NCBI GenBank assembly: GCA_002492525.1
Contig: DKZA01000026.1
Coordinates: 34,573 to 98,572, forward strand
Length of the DNA stretch: 64,000 nucleotides
From: Lachnospiraceae bacterium UBA7086
GTDB taxonomy: Bacteria; Bacillota; Clostridia; Lachnospirales; Lachnospiraceae
Reading direction: 5' to 3'
The notes beneath the pieces are model-generated. The model was not told where the DNA came from. It was given only the letters and a program-made list of their open reading frames with translations, and searched no databases. A program made the position numbers and the translations under genes. This document shows positions 1 to 9,072 of this stretch, in pieces (the first letter of the stretch is position 1; each line of letters opens with the position of its first letter).

Positions 1-1
1 C

Positions 2-55
2 CCCTATATTCCGATTTATGAAGATATGGGATTTTATAATGCGAAGTGGCAGTAG
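2..55 (+). CDS. C-terminal end of a CotH-like protein (truncated by window edge)
   Basis: The first 17 codons before a TAG at 53-55 read PYIPIYEDMGFYNAKWQ. This is nearly identical to the last 17 residues of the complete CotH-like protein that follows (PYIPIYEDMGLYNAKWE). The upstream gene is therefore very probably a tandem paralogue of the next gene, with only its tail inside the window. Nothing more can be said about its domains. Confidence 0.75.
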   Translation, partial: PYIPIYEDMGFYNAKWQ

Positions 56-116
56 AGCGCGCCAGGGTATGTGAGACGGGAGTAAGAATCTGATAGATAT
101 AAGGGGGCGGAGCAAA

Positions 117-1988
117 ATGATGCGCAAGAGATACTGGCTGGGTGGAATTGTGGCGATTCTTATTGTGACTGCATTATTTTATCTGCATTTTTTACAGGAG
201 AACAGTGTGGTGCTGCAGACAGTGGGGGAGCTTCCCTGTATGGATGTTAATATGCAGTCCAGCAGCAATCAGGTGAGTCTGTGGCAGGACGAAGAAGATG
301 GGAAATGTTATTTCTTCCTGCCCTCCTGTGTCCATGATCATAGCGTAAAAATCGGAAAATGTGAAGAGGGCGTGGAGATAGACGGGCAGCTCTTTGCACC
401 GGGGGATATTTTTACCTGGGAGGAAGACAGAGAATATCATTTACATACCACGGATGGGATGCATGTACCTCATGATTATCAGGTAACCTTTATGCACTCG
501 GCCAATATTCCGGCCATCTTCATTAATACCGAGAGCGGTAATATGGAGTATGTGGATGAGGAACGCCATAATGCGGAGTCAGGGGATATTTGTGTGGTTC
601 TTGCGGATGGGGTTACGGAATACCAGAATCAGTTGCCGAAGATAGCTTCCCGAGGAAATGTTACCTGGCACAAACCGAAGAAACCGTATACGATTAAATT
701 AGAGGATGCTTATCCGTTGTGTGGTCTTCGTAAGGGAGATAAATGGCGTCTGCTTGCCCTTTGGAACGAGGGGAGTAAACTCAACAGTAAGATAGCCTTT
801 GATATTGCAAAGCAGCTGGGTATGGCCAACACAATACAGGGAACCTGGATTGACCTGTATTTAAACGGGGAATACGCAGGAATCTATCTGCTCACAGAGA
901 CAGTGACAGTGGGAGAGGGACGGGTGGATATTTATGACCTGGAAAAGGAGAATCGGCAGTACAATGGAAATATGGATGAACAGGATCGGTTTGAGGAAGA
1001 GAATGAAAAGGGTTATCTGCTAGATCATGTCAATACCATAGACGGGGGTTATCTGATTGAGAAAGATACGAAAGAGTATTATGAGGGAGAACCTAATGGG
1101 TTTGTGACCTCTTCCGGTTATCTGTTTACGATCAAGGAACCGGAACATGCTTCCAGGGAGCAGGTTGATTACATAGCAGGTTATGTGGATAATATTGACC
1201 AAATGGTACAAAACGGTGATCCGGCAGTCTGGGATTATCTGGATCTGCAAAGTCTGGTAAGTGCCTTTTTGGTGGATGAGATTTCCCTGGAGACGGATGT
1301 GGCCGTTACCAGTATGTATTTTTATAAAGATGCGGGAAACGATAAACTTTATACCGGACCGGTGTGGGATTATGAACACACCTTTGGGGAGCGGAATGTG
1401 GAGTCCCTGGAAGGCAGATTTGTGGATTATACTTATTCTGTGGTGGATCATACGAAGCTGTTTGCGTCTATCCTCAACTGGTATATGCTTTTGTATGAAA
1501 CGCCGGAATTCCAGGAGAAAATGGTGGAGGAATATGAAGAACTTCTGCCTTTTTTTGAGCAGCTTCTGGATACCGGCATGGATGATTATGTGGAAGAAAT
1601 CGAAGCCTCTGTGAAGATGGATCAGGTGATGTGGCAGGATAAGAACATCAAAGGAAAGTCGGCGGGTACCTATGAAGATTATTATGCCAACGTGAAATAT
1701 ACCAAATTTTTTATTGCCAAGAGACTGAATTATCTGTGCGGACGGTGGGGTGTTCCCCATGAAGAATTTCCGGTGCCGTCTAACGGAGAAATGCATACAG
1801 TTACTTATTCCGTCTATGAAGGTGTGGTAGGAACCATGGAAGTGATGGATGGAGAAGAATTGAAAAATCCTCTGGAATATGACCAGTCCAAATATCAGGG
1901 GTGGGTTTATGAGTACAGCGGCGAAAAGTACAGTCCCTATATTCCAATCTATGAGGACATGGGATTATATAATGCAAAATGGGAATAG
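117..1988 (+). CDS. CotH-family protein with N-terminal membrane anchor
   Basis: This 623-residue protein has one hydrophobic segment at about residues 7-26, so it is probably membrane-anchored or secreted. The CotH core is recognisable: SRGNVTWHKPKKPYTIKL near residue 178, YLNGEYAGIYLLTE near 247 and GPVWDYEHTFG near 414. CotH proteins are atypical protein kinases in spore formers, and many homologues occur in extracellular and polysaccharide contexts. The final about 60 residues lie outside the core and are shared with the truncated upstream paralogue. It sits 22 bases before a glycosyltransferase in the same direction, so a surface role fits better than a spore-coat role. Substrate unknown. 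Confidence 0.85.
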   Translation: MMRKRYWLGGIVAILIVTALFYLHFLQENSVVLQTVGELPCMDVNMQSSSNQVSLWQDEEDGKCYFFLPSCVHDHSVKIGKCEEGVEIDGQLFAPGDIFTWEEDREYHLHTTDGMHVPHDYQVTFMHSANIPAIFINTESGNMEYVDEERHNAESGDICVVLADGVTEYQNQLPKIASRGNVTWHKPKKPYTIKLEDAYPLCGLRKGDKWRLLALWNEGSKLNSKIAFDIAKQLGMANTIQGTWIDLYLNGEYAGIYLLTETVTVGEGRVDIYDLEKENRQYNGNMDEQDRFEEENEKGYLLDHVNTIDGGYLIEKDTKEYYEGEPNGFVTSSGYLFTIKEPEHASREQVDYIAGYVDNIDQMVQNGDPAVWDYLDLQSLVSAFLVDEISLETDVAVTSMYFYKDAGNDKLYTGPVWDYEHTFGERNVESLEGRFVDYTYSVVDHTKLFASILNWYMLLYETPEFQEKMVEEYEELLPFFEQLLDTGMDDYVEEIEASVKMDQVMWQDKNIKGKSAGTYEDYYANVKYTKFFIAKRLNYLCGRWGVPHEEFPVPSNGEMHTVTYSVYEGVVGTMEVMDGEELKNPLEYDQSKYQGWVYEYSGEKYSPYIPIYEDMGLYNAKWE

Positions 1989-2010
1989 AGAGTAAGAAGG
2001 AAACGGATAT

Positions 2011-3219
2011 ATGAAAATCTTAATGGTCAATAAGTTTCTCTACCCCAATGGCGGATCGGAGACTTATATCTTTAAATTAGGGGAAGCCTTACAGAAGAAA
2101 GGACATGAGGTGCAGTATTTCGGAATGGAACATAAAGACCGCATTGTGGAGAATCATGCGGCCTGTTATACTTCCAACATGGATTTTCATACCGGCAGAC
2201 TGCAAAAGCTCCTCTACCCTTTCCGCATCATTTACTCTGTCGAAGCCAAACGGAAGATGGGGGTGGTACTGCGGGACATGAACCCGGATGTGGTACATTT
2301 GAATAATATCAATTTTCAACTGACCCCTTCTGTGATTTATGCGGTCCGCTCCTATGAGAAAAAGACCGGCAGGCGGGTGAAGATTGTGTATACGGCCCAT
2401 GACTATCAGTGGGTGTGTCCCAATCACATGATGCGGATTCCGTCTACGGGACGGATTTGCTTCGCCTGCCGGGACGGGCAGTTTGGAAATTGCAGTAAGA
2501 ACTGCTGTATCCATAATTCCAGGATAAAGAGCCTGCTTGGCACGATAGAGGCGAAATTCTATGAGAAACGCCGCACATACGGCCTGGTGGATGTGATTAT
2601 CTGTCCCAGTGAATTTATGAAAAAACAGTTGGATACGAATCCGCTTCTGGCGGATAAGACCGTGATGATGCGTAATTTTATTGACAAGGATACGAAAGAA
2701 ACCAGGGCGCAGGAAAGCGGGCAGGATTATGTGCTTTATTTTGGTCGGTTCTCTCAGGAAAAGGGAACCGCAACCTTGTTAGAGGCATGCCGCGCTTTGC
2801 CCCAGATTCCCTTTGTATTTGCAGGAACCGGCCCGCTGCAAGATCAGGTAGAGCAGGTGCAGAATGTGGAGAACCGGGGATTTGTGACGGGAGATGCCCT
2901 CAAAGACCTGATTGCGGGGGCAAGATTCAGCGTCTATCCGTCAGAATGGTATGAGAATGGGCCTTTTTCCGTGATGGAATCCCTGATGTATGGCACGCCG
3001 GTACTGGTCTCAGACCTGGGCGGAGCGCCGGAACTGGTGCAGGCAGGCAAGACCGGGGAGATATTCCGCGGCGGAGACGTGGAGGAATTGATGGAACATA
3101 TCAGAACGCTGTGGGAAAATCCGCAGTTGTGCCGGGAATACAGCGAAAACTGCAAAGAGATAAATTTTGACACAGTGGAAGTATATTGTGATAAAATAGT
3201 GAGGAAAGTGTATGCGTAG
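2011..3219 (+). CDS. GT4-family glycosyltransferase
   Basis: This 402-residue GT-B enzyme probably transfers a sugar from a nucleotide donor onto a lipid-linked glycan at the cytoplasmic membrane face. The N-terminus (NKFLYPNGGSETYI) is the usual acceptor-domain start with its glycine-rich loop. The donor domain shows YFGRFSQEKGTATLLEA and, near residue 306, PSEWYENGPFSVMESLMYGT with the EX7E-type acidic pair. A cysteine-rich insert at about residues 134-168 (CPNH, CFACRDGQFGNC, CC) is seen in a subset of GT4 enzymes and may bind metal (inference). Donor and acceptor unknown. The gene ends at a hairpin-rich gap. Confidence 0.9.
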   Translation: MKILMVNKFLYPNGGSETYIFKLGEALQKKGHEVQYFGMEHKDRIVENHAACYTSNMDFHTGRLQKLLYPFRIIYSVEAKRKMGVVLRDMNPDVVHLNNINFQLTPSVIYAVRSYEKKTGRRVKIVYTAHDYQWVCPNHMMRIPSTGRICFACRDGQFGNCSKNCCIHNSRIKSLLGTIEAKFYEKRRTYGLVDVIICPSEFMKKQLDTNPLLADKTVMMRNFIDKDTKETRAQESGQDYVLYFGRFSQEKGTATLLEACRALPQIPFVFAGTGPLQDQVEQVQNVENRGFVTGDALKDLIAGARFSVYPSEWYENGPFSVMESLMYGTPVLVSDLGGAPELVQAGKTGEIFRGGDVEELMEHIRTLWENPQLCREYSENCKEINFDTVEVYCDKIVRKVYA

Positions 3220-3261
3220 CAACCGATTTTATCACATTGTAGAGCATTGATTAGGATTGTG

Positions 3262-3396
3262 ATAGAAAGCGTTGTATTTTCAAACGCAGGCACGCTTGCG
3301 CTGCTTTCAGCTCGCAGCGGTACTAAGCTCGAAAATACCTCGCTAAGTACCGGCGGCTTCAGAGCACCTGCTTATTGAAAATACAACACTTTCTAT
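3262..3396. repeat. Long imperfect inverted repeat (hairpin element)
   Basis: The 295-base gap between the GT4 and radical SAM genes holds a 135-base palindromic element. Its outer arms, 3262-3283 and 3375-3396, are complementary at 21 of 22 positions. Inside, GCAGG pairs with CCTGC, and GGTACT-A-AGC (3319-3328) pairs with GCT-A-AGTACC (3342-3351). The loop GAAAATAC (3331-3338) repeats the 3' arm sequence at 3377-3384, so the 5' arm GTATTTTC (3274-3281) can pair with either. It could be a dispersed repeat or MITE, or a structured RNA in the leader of the next gene. No T-tract follows, so a simple terminator is less likely. Confidence 0.8.
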
Positions 3397-3514
3397 GCGT
3401 AATGTATGGAAGGGTGGACTGCTGTATTTTGTGCAATATGCCCTCTCACGTTGGAATATATGAACTAAATGAGTATCGAGATTTGCTCAGATACCAGGTA
3501 AGGAGTACAGAAAA

Positions 3515-4513
3515 ATGCCAAAAAGAACTTTGTATGGAACCGTCATTGTGACGTATAGATGTAATGCCAGATGTAATATGTGCGACTGTTTTAAGGATCC
3601 CACGAGACCGGAGGAAGAGATTACTCTGGAGGATATTAAGAAACTGCCGGAGATGGCGTTTACCAATATCACCGGCGGGGAACCTTTTATCAGACAGGAT
3701 ATTCCGGATATCGTGCGGGAGCTGTACAAAAAATCTGACAGGATTGTCATATCTACCAACGGTTATTTCACAGACCGCATCATTGCCCTGTGCAGAGAGT
3801 TTCCCAAGGTTGGCATCCGTATCAGCATTGAGGGATTGCAGGAGACCAACGATAAGATCCGGGGAATTCCGGACGGCTTTAACAGAGGGTATACGACATT
3901 GAAGACACTGGTGGAGATGAAGCATCCGGACGTGGGCTTTGGTATGACCGTACAGGATATGAACTGTGAGGATTTGGTGCCGCTTTACAATATCGCCAAC
4001 GACATGAATATGGAGTTTGCCACGGCGACTCTGCATAATTCTTTCTATTTCCGCAAGACGGATAATAAGATTGAGGATAAGTATAAGGTGGCGCAGAATT
4101 TTGAGAAACTGATCAATGAACTGTTAAAGAGCAAATCTCCGAAGAAGTGGTTCCGGGCTTATTTCAATCATGGGTTGATCAATTATATTTACGGGAATAA
4201 GAGGCTTCTGCCCTGCGATATGTCCAGGAACGCCTTTTTTATCGATCCTTTCTGTGATGTGATTCCCTGCAACGGGATGGAGAAGAAGGCAGTGATGGGG
4301 AATCTGCGGGAACAGACCTGGGAGGAATTGTGGAATTCCCCGCAGGCGGAGGAAGTGCGCAGATGCACGAGAAATTGCGACAGGAACTGTTGGATGATCG
4401 GCAGTGCCTCTCCGGCCATGCACAAGTATATCTGGGTGCCCGGCTGGTGGGTGATTAAACATAAATTCCTTAAGGGTGGGAAATACAGCTTGAAGGAGAA
4501 TAAATATATATGA
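3515..4513 (+). CDS. Radical SAM/SPASM domain protein
   Basis: This 332-residue protein starts with a ribosome site (AAGGAG) upstream. The radical SAM cluster motif CNARCNMC lies at about residues 16-23, and the SAM-contact region NITGGEPFI at about 50. A C-terminal SPASM-like region has several cysteines (LPCDMS, VIPCNGM, RRCTRNCDRNCW) for auxiliary Fe-S clusters. Family members modify peptides, sugars or other small molecules by radical chemistry. The reaction here cannot be read from sequence, but its place between two glycosyltransferases suggests a role in making or modifying a sugar or lipid carrier. It overlaps the next gene by four bases (ATGA), implying translational coupling. Confidence 0.88.
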   Translation: MPKRTLYGTVIVTYRCNARCNMCDCFKDPTRPEEEITLEDIKKLPEMAFTNITGGEPFIRQDIPDIVRELYKKSDRIVISTNGYFTDRIIALCREFPKVGIRISIEGLQETNDKIRGIPDGFNRGYTTLKTLVEMKHPDVGFGMTVQDMNCEDLVPLYNIANDMNMEFATATLHNSFYFRKTDNKIEDKYKVAQNFEKLINELLKSKSPKKWFRAYFNHGLINYIYGNKRLLPCDMSRNAFFIDPFCDVIPCNGMEKKAVMGNLREQTWEELWNSPQAEEVRRCTRNCDRNCWMIGSASPAMHKYIWVPGWWVIKHKFLKGGKYSLKENKYI

Positions 4514-5658
4514 GATTTTTGTATGTAGCGCCGCGCTATCATACCAATCAGATGGATATCATGAAGGGGCTTGTGGAGCATGGGCATGAGGTGCGCTTCA
4601 TCAGCCACTATGCAGCAATCATAGAGGATTATTCTTATGTGACGCCCATTGTGCTGGGATATTCGCCTCTCTACAGGGCTTTTGATTTCCTGTATATGAA
4701 GGTGATTCACAGAAAAGACCCCACGGCGGTGGTGTTTAAGATTCAGCACGGTTTTCCGCCCATGGGAAAGCTTCGCAGATTAATCTGTGATTTCGCGCCG
4801 GATGTGGTGATTTTGCGGGAACGGTCATTATATTCCATGGCGGCTTATCATATCTGCAGGCAAAAGGGGTATCCTTGTATTCTCTACAATCAGAATCCGC
4901 TCTGGTCGGCGCCTGCAAAAAGTGATTGGATTCATCGTCTGGTGGACAGGTTTTCTCCTAAAGTACGCATGACACCGGTGATGGGTATGAAAAAGGCGGG
5001 TACAGCCATCAGGCCGGAGGATTATTTTGTCCCGTTTGTGACGCAGGTGCAGTGTGCGCCTGATAAAAGGGAGTATTTTAGAGACGGCACGATACATATA
5101 CTCTGTATCGGCAAATATGAGATTAGGAAACATCACCTGATGCTGCTTCGTGTGGCCGAGCGGCTCAAGGATAAGTATAGAATACACCTGACATTGGTGG
5201 GTGAGGCGACGAACCATTTCCAGAAGGAGTATTGTGAACAGGTAAGACAGTATGTGAGAGAGCATCACATGGAAGATATGGCTGTGGTGAAAACCAATAT
5301 AGCCAGGCGGGATATGGAGAAGGAGTATCTGGCGGCGGATTTGTATGTGATACCGAGTACGCTGGAGATGGCATCGGTTTCCCAGTTGGAGGCCATGAGT
5401 TATGCGCTGCCGGTTATTGTCAGTGATACCAACGGTACGGCCTGTTATGTGGAAGAGGGTGTTACCGGGTTCTGGTTTCAGGACTGCGATGAGGAGGATC
5501 TGTTGCGGGCGGTGGATGAGATGCTTTCTGACCAGGCACGTATGCGCAAGATGGGTGCGGCCGGGTACCGTGCAGTGGAAGAAAAGTATAATTTTGAGAA
5601 CTACTATGATACCGTCATGCGGATGAAGGAACGAATTGTGCAGGAACATCTGTATTGA
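4510..5658 (+). CDS. GT4-family glycosyltransferase
   Basis: This 382-residue GT-B enzyme starts at the ATGA overlap with the radical SAM gene. Donor-domain features are ILCIGKYEIRKHHLMLL and, near residue 280, IPSTLEMASVSQLEAMSYAL followed by PVIVSDTNG, typical of GT4. The acceptor domain begins MRFLYVAPRYHTNQMDIMKG, with the usual histidine-containing loop altered. It probably adds one sugar to the lipid-linked repeat unit on the cytoplasmic side. Donor and linkage unknown. Confidence 0.87.
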   Translation: MRFLYVAPRYHTNQMDIMKGLVEHGHEVRFISHYAAIIEDYSYVTPIVLGYSPLYRAFDFLYMKVIHRKDPTAVVFKIQHGFPPMGKLRRLICDFAPDVVILRERSLYSMAAYHICRQKGYPCILYNQNPLWSAPAKSDWIHRLVDRFSPKVRMTPVMGMKKAGTAIRPEDYFVPFVTQVQCAPDKREYFRDGTIHILCIGKYEIRKHHLMLLRVAERLKDKYRIHLTLVGEATNHFQKEYCEQVRQYVREHHMEDMAVVKTNIARRDMEKEYLAADLYVIPSTLEMASVSQLEAMSYALPVIVSDTNGTACYVEEGVTGFWFQDCDEEDLLRAVDEMLSDQARMRKMGAAGYRAVEEKYNFENYYDTVMRMKERIVQEHLY

Positions 5659-5690
5659 GAGCAGAAAAGAAAGCGTAAACGGAAGAAGTT

Positions 5691-6554
5691 ATGAAGAGAA
5701 AAATAAAAGATATTTTGGCAGCCATTGCTTATTTTCTTTATGAAAAGGGCATCCTGCACAATTCCATAAAGGTGCATAGTATTGACGAGACCATTGATGA
5801 ACTGCTGCATACGAATAAGAGTCTGGTGCGTTTCGGCGATGGAGAGATTGTGATGATCAAAGGCGGAGACTTGATGTTACAGAAAGCTTCTCCCGAGATT
5901 GCGAAAGGGCTGGCCGAGATACTGGCCTATCCCTATGACGACCTGATGGTGACGATTCCGGGGATATTTGACACTCTTTCCGATCATCGTAAGGCGAGCA
6001 GACAGTTCTGGAAAGATCATCTGCTGTTTTGCAGGAAGACCTATGAGAAATACTGCAATCCTGACCGGATTTACTATACCACTTTTGTATCCCGCTGTTA
6101 TTATTATGCGAAGGATCGCAGCAACTGTGGCGAATGGTTTGCTAAAATCAGGAAAATATGGGAAAATAAAGATGTTGTAGTGGTGGAGGGTACCAGGACG
6201 CATAATGGGGTTGGGAATGATCTGCTGGACACAGCGGCCAGCGTAGAGCGGATTATCTGTCCGCCCCGGGATGCTTACGGGGCCATTGCGCGGATTCTTG
6301 AAGCCTGTGAGGCCTACGATAAGGACAGGCTGTTTTTGCTGTCCGTGGGGGTTGCGGCCAAGTTTCTAGCACTGGAATTGTTTCGGAAGGGATACCGGGT
6401 GCTGGATATCGGCCATATGGATATGGAATATGAATGGTATGTGAGGCAGACACCCGATAAGTGTAAGATTGAGAAACATGAGATCGAGACGGAGGCCGCT
6501 AACAGGGAGGCCGGTTATACACAGTATCTTTCCCAGGTGAAGGTGCGGTTATAG
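5691..6554 (+). CDS. GT-D fold glycosyltransferase (SP_1767/DUF1792 type)
   Basis: This 287-residue protein carries hallmarks of the GT-D fold family: SLVRFGDGEIVMI near residue 45 (family RFGDGE motif) and DIGHMDMEYEW near residue 242. In streptococci such enzymes extend glycans on serine-rich surface proteins. Here the surrounding locus suggests a polysaccharide or glycoprotein substrate (inference). The start is preceded by GGAAG. The stop codon falls inside a 15-base tandem repeat. Confidence 0.85.
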   Translation: MKRKIKDILAAIAYFLYEKGILHNSIKVHSIDETIDELLHTNKSLVRFGDGEIVMIKGGDLMLQKASPEIAKGLAEILAYPYDDLMVTIPGIFDTLSDHRKASRQFWKDHLLFCRKTYEKYCNPDRIYYTTFVSRCYYYAKDRSNCGEWFAKIRKIWENKDVVVVEGTRTHNGVGNDLLDTAASVERIICPPRDAYGAIARILEACEAYDKDRLFLLSVGVAAKFLALELFRKGYRVLDIGHMDMEYEWYVRQTPDKCKIEKHEIETEAANREAGYTQYLSQVKVRL

Positions 6555-6592
6555 AAGACGCAGTTATAGAAGACACGGTTATAGACGATGCG
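6548..6592. repeat. Three tandem 15-bp repeats over the GT-D stop codon
   Basis: Three near-identical 15-base units begin GTTATAGAAGAC at 6548, 6563 and 6578, the third having CGATGCG at its end. The TAG in the first unit is the stop of the GT-D gene. In another frame the array is open and would encode the pentapeptide VIEDA/VIEDT/VIDDA. It looks like local duplication near the gene end. Any function is unknown. Confidence 0.8.
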
Positions 6593-6670
6593 GTAACAAA
6601 GATGATTCGGCTGACGTTCTTGTCAGGGAACCGGATATAGTAAGAATAAGAATGACAAAGGTATCAGAGG

Positions 6671-7246
6671 ATGATCACAAATAAGAAAGAGTATTGTGAA
6701 TATCTGCAACAGGATCAACTGGCGCTGGGCCGGCAGAATGACAGAAGACCGCGCCTTTTGGGGGATGAGATCTGGAAACTGGAACGGCTTCTTCGCCGGG
6801 TGGAATATACGAAGAACTGTAAAAAGGGGCCGATTGGCATTGTGCTTGGGAAATATTACGGGTATCGGTTTCATCGTCTGAGTGTGAGACTGGGCATGAC
6901 CCTTCCTATCAATGTTTTCGGGCCGGGGCTTGCCATTCCCCATTATGGGACGATTGTGGTGCACGCCAATGCGAAGATTGGCAGCAACTGTCGTTTGCAG
7001 GAGGGTGTGACAATCGGTGCGGCAAACGGAAGCCACGAAGCGGCAGTGATTGGTAACAACTGTTATTTTGGGAGCGGCGCCAAGGTGATTGGCGCTGTCC
7101 GGATTGCAGATGATGTGGCGGTAGGAGCTAACGCGGTGGTGACGCGGGATATTTCGGAACAGGGAACTACCTGGGCAGGCATACCTGCTCACAAAATCAG
7201 CGATAACGATTCCCATGCCAGTCTGTGTCAGGCACTTTTTAGATGA
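6671..7246 (+). CDS. Serine O-acetyltransferase-like (CysE-type) hexapeptide acetyltransferase
   Basis: This 191-residue protein has a helical N-terminus and then a left-handed beta-helix from about residue 85 (PINVFGPGLAIPHYGTIVV), with repeats such as ANAKIGSNC and IGNNCYFGSGAKVIGAVRI. The order and the GPGLxIxHxGTIVV segment fit serine acetyltransferase-like enzymes found in polysaccharide loci, which probably acetylate a sugar hydroxyl with acetyl-CoA rather than serine (inference). It lies between the GT-D gene and the ABC flippase in the same direction. Confidence 0.82.
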   Translation: MITNKKEYCEYLQQDQLALGRQNDRRPRLLGDEIWKLERLLRRVEYTKNCKKGPIGIVLGKYYGYRFHRLSVRLGMTLPINVFGPGLAIPHYGTIVVHANAKIGSNCRLQEGVTIGAANGSHEAAVIGNNCYFGSGAKVIGAVRIADDVAVGANAVVTRDISEQGTTWAGIPAHKISDNDSHASLCQALFR

Positions 7247-7287
7247 ATGGTAACAGCCGGGCTGTTGCGGTAAGAGGAGCAAAGTGA

Positions 7288-9072
7288 ATGGATAAAGTGA
7301 AAGAATCCCGCCCCAAGGGGCTGATTTCTATGTTAAGATACATCTTCGACAGGCGGGACAAGGGCAGAATAGCGATTCTTCTTGTGGCTATCGTAATTGG
7401 GAGTTTCATAGAACTTTTGGGCGTTATGATCTTTTTACCTTTTGTGGAAATCATAGCAGATCAGGCTACGATTGAGAAGACCTGGTATTTACGGGCGATT
7501 TATGAGTTTTTTAATTTTTCTTCCCATAAAACTTTTATGGTTGCCTACAGCGGGGGGATTATTGCCGTTTATCTGATCAAAAATATCTATCTGGTATTGG
7601 AAAAAAGCTATATCTTCAAGTTCTCCTATAATACCCAGATGAAGCTGTCTATCAGACTTTTGGGCACTTATATGAAGGAACCCTATACTTTTCATCTGAA
7701 TAACAATATTGCCACCCTGCAAAGGAGTCTGCAGGAGGATACCTCCCGCTTTATGCAGGTGGTCATGTATTCTCTGGAACTGGTGGCGGAACTTGCAGTC
7801 TGTGGTGTAATGGTGATATATCTGCTGATTATCAGCAAGTCCATGACCATTATTGTGTTGGGACTGCTGGTGTTTTTTGTGGGACTTTTTCTTCTGACTA
7901 CCAGAAAGTACAGCCGCAAACTGGGTCTGGATAATCAGGGATATCAGGGAAAGCTTTTCCAGTGGATGAACCAGGCTCTTGGCGGTATCAAGGAGATTAA
8001 GATTTTAGGCAGAGAGTCTTATTTTACCGATGCCTATCAGGGATACTATAAGAAATATGCGAAAGGTCTGTGGATAGCCAGAACGATTTCCATTCTGCCG
8101 AAATATACGGTGGAGACAGTGTCCATGACGGGTATTCTGATTGCCATTATCGTGAAGCTTCTCTTCGGGGAGGCTGACATGATTTATTATATCTCCCAGT
8201 TAGCGGCCTTTGCGGTGGCAGCCATGCGTCTGATGCCCAGCGTAGGACGAATCAATGAACATGCCACCAATATGATCTATGCACTGCCCAGTGTGGAACT
8301 GATTTACCGCGACTTAAAAGCAGTGGAAGAATATATTGGGGTACAGGAGCGGGAAGAGAAGGAAGAATGGCAGCTAAAGGATGCCATAGAAGTACAGGAC
8401 GTGACCTACTGCTATCCCAATACGGAAGAGGCAGTCATTGACGGGGCAGATATCAGGATTGAAAAGGGAAAGACTGTGGCCTTTATAGGTTCCACCGGTT
8501 CCGGCAAGACTACTATGGTAGATATCATCCTTGGTTTGTTATCACCGCAGAAAGGCCGGGTTATGGCGGATCATATCAACGTTCATCAGAAACCCAAGAC
8601 CTTTCACGCGCAGGTGGGATATATTCCTCAGGTCATTTATCTTTCGGATGATACCATTCGTAATAACATAGCCTTTGGTGTGCCGACAGATAAGATTGAT
8701 GAGAGGGCGGTGCTTGCCGCCATGGAGAAAGCACAGCTTGCGGAGTTTGTAAATACCCTGCCGCTGGGGCTTGACACGATCGTAGGTGACAGAGGTGTCA
8801 GATTATCCGGCGGACAAAGACAACGAATCGGGATTGCCCGGGCGCTCTATCATGATCCGGAGATATTGGTACTGGACGAAGCCACTTCTGCTCTGGACAA
8901 TGAGACGGAGTCGGCAGTCATGGAGGCGATTGAGAATCTGCAGGGCATGAAGACTATGATTATTATTGCCCACAGGCTTACTACAATCCGCAATGTGGAT
9001 ACGATTTATGAGGTGGAGAAGGGCAGAATCGTGGAGCGCAGCAAGGAGGAAGTCTTTGGCGGACAGACATGA
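7288..9072 (+). CDS. ABC exporter, PglK-like flippase (fused permease and ATPase)
   Basis: This 594-residue half-transporter has about six membrane segments in its first 320 residues, then an ATPase domain. Walker A GSTGSGKTT is near residue 400, the Q-loop GYIPQ near 450, signature LSGGQRQR near 505, Walker B ILVLDEAT near 527 and the switch histidine in IIAHRLT near 560. Architecture and motifs resemble PglK/MsbA exporters that flip lipid-linked oligosaccharides. With no clear Wzx nearby, it is a good candidate for exporting the repeat unit. A second, related transporter lies at 36.5 kb. Its 3' end contains the ribosome site of the next gene. Confidence 0.9.
   Translation: MDKVKESRPKGLISMLRYIFDRRDKGRIAILLVAIVIGSFIELLGVMIFLPFVEIIADQATIEKTWYLRAIYEFFNFSSHKTFMVAYSGGIIAVYLIKNIYLVLEKSYIFKFSYNTQMKLSIRLLGTYMKEPYTFHLNNNIATLQRSLQEDTSRFMQVVMYSLELVAELAVCGVMVIYLLIISKSMTIIVLGLLVFFVGLFLLTTRKYSRKLGLDNQGYQGKLFQWMNQALGGIKEIKILGRESYFTDAYQGYYKKYAKGLWIARTISILPKYTVETVSMTGILIAIIVKLLFGEADMIYYISQLAAFAVAAMRLMPSVGRINEHATNMIYALPSVELIYRDLKAVEEYIGVQEREEKEEWQLKDAIEVQDVTYCYPNTEEAVIDGADIRIEKGKTVAFIGSTGSGKTTMVDIILGLLSPQKGRVMADHINVHQKPKTFHAQVGYIPQVIYLSDDTIRNNIAFGVPTDKIDERAVLAAMEKAQLAEFVNTLPLGLDTIVGDRGVRLSGGQRQRIGIARALYHDPEILVLDEATSALDNETESAVMEAIENLQGMKTMIIIAHRLTTIRNVDTIYEVEKGRIVERSKEEVFGGQT

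Noticed and set aside
4828..5649. Long minus-strand open frame (273 codons) opposite a GT4 gene
   Set aside because: The protein is rich in His, Arg and Ile with no family features, as expected of an antisense shadow; the plus strand encodes a clear GT4.
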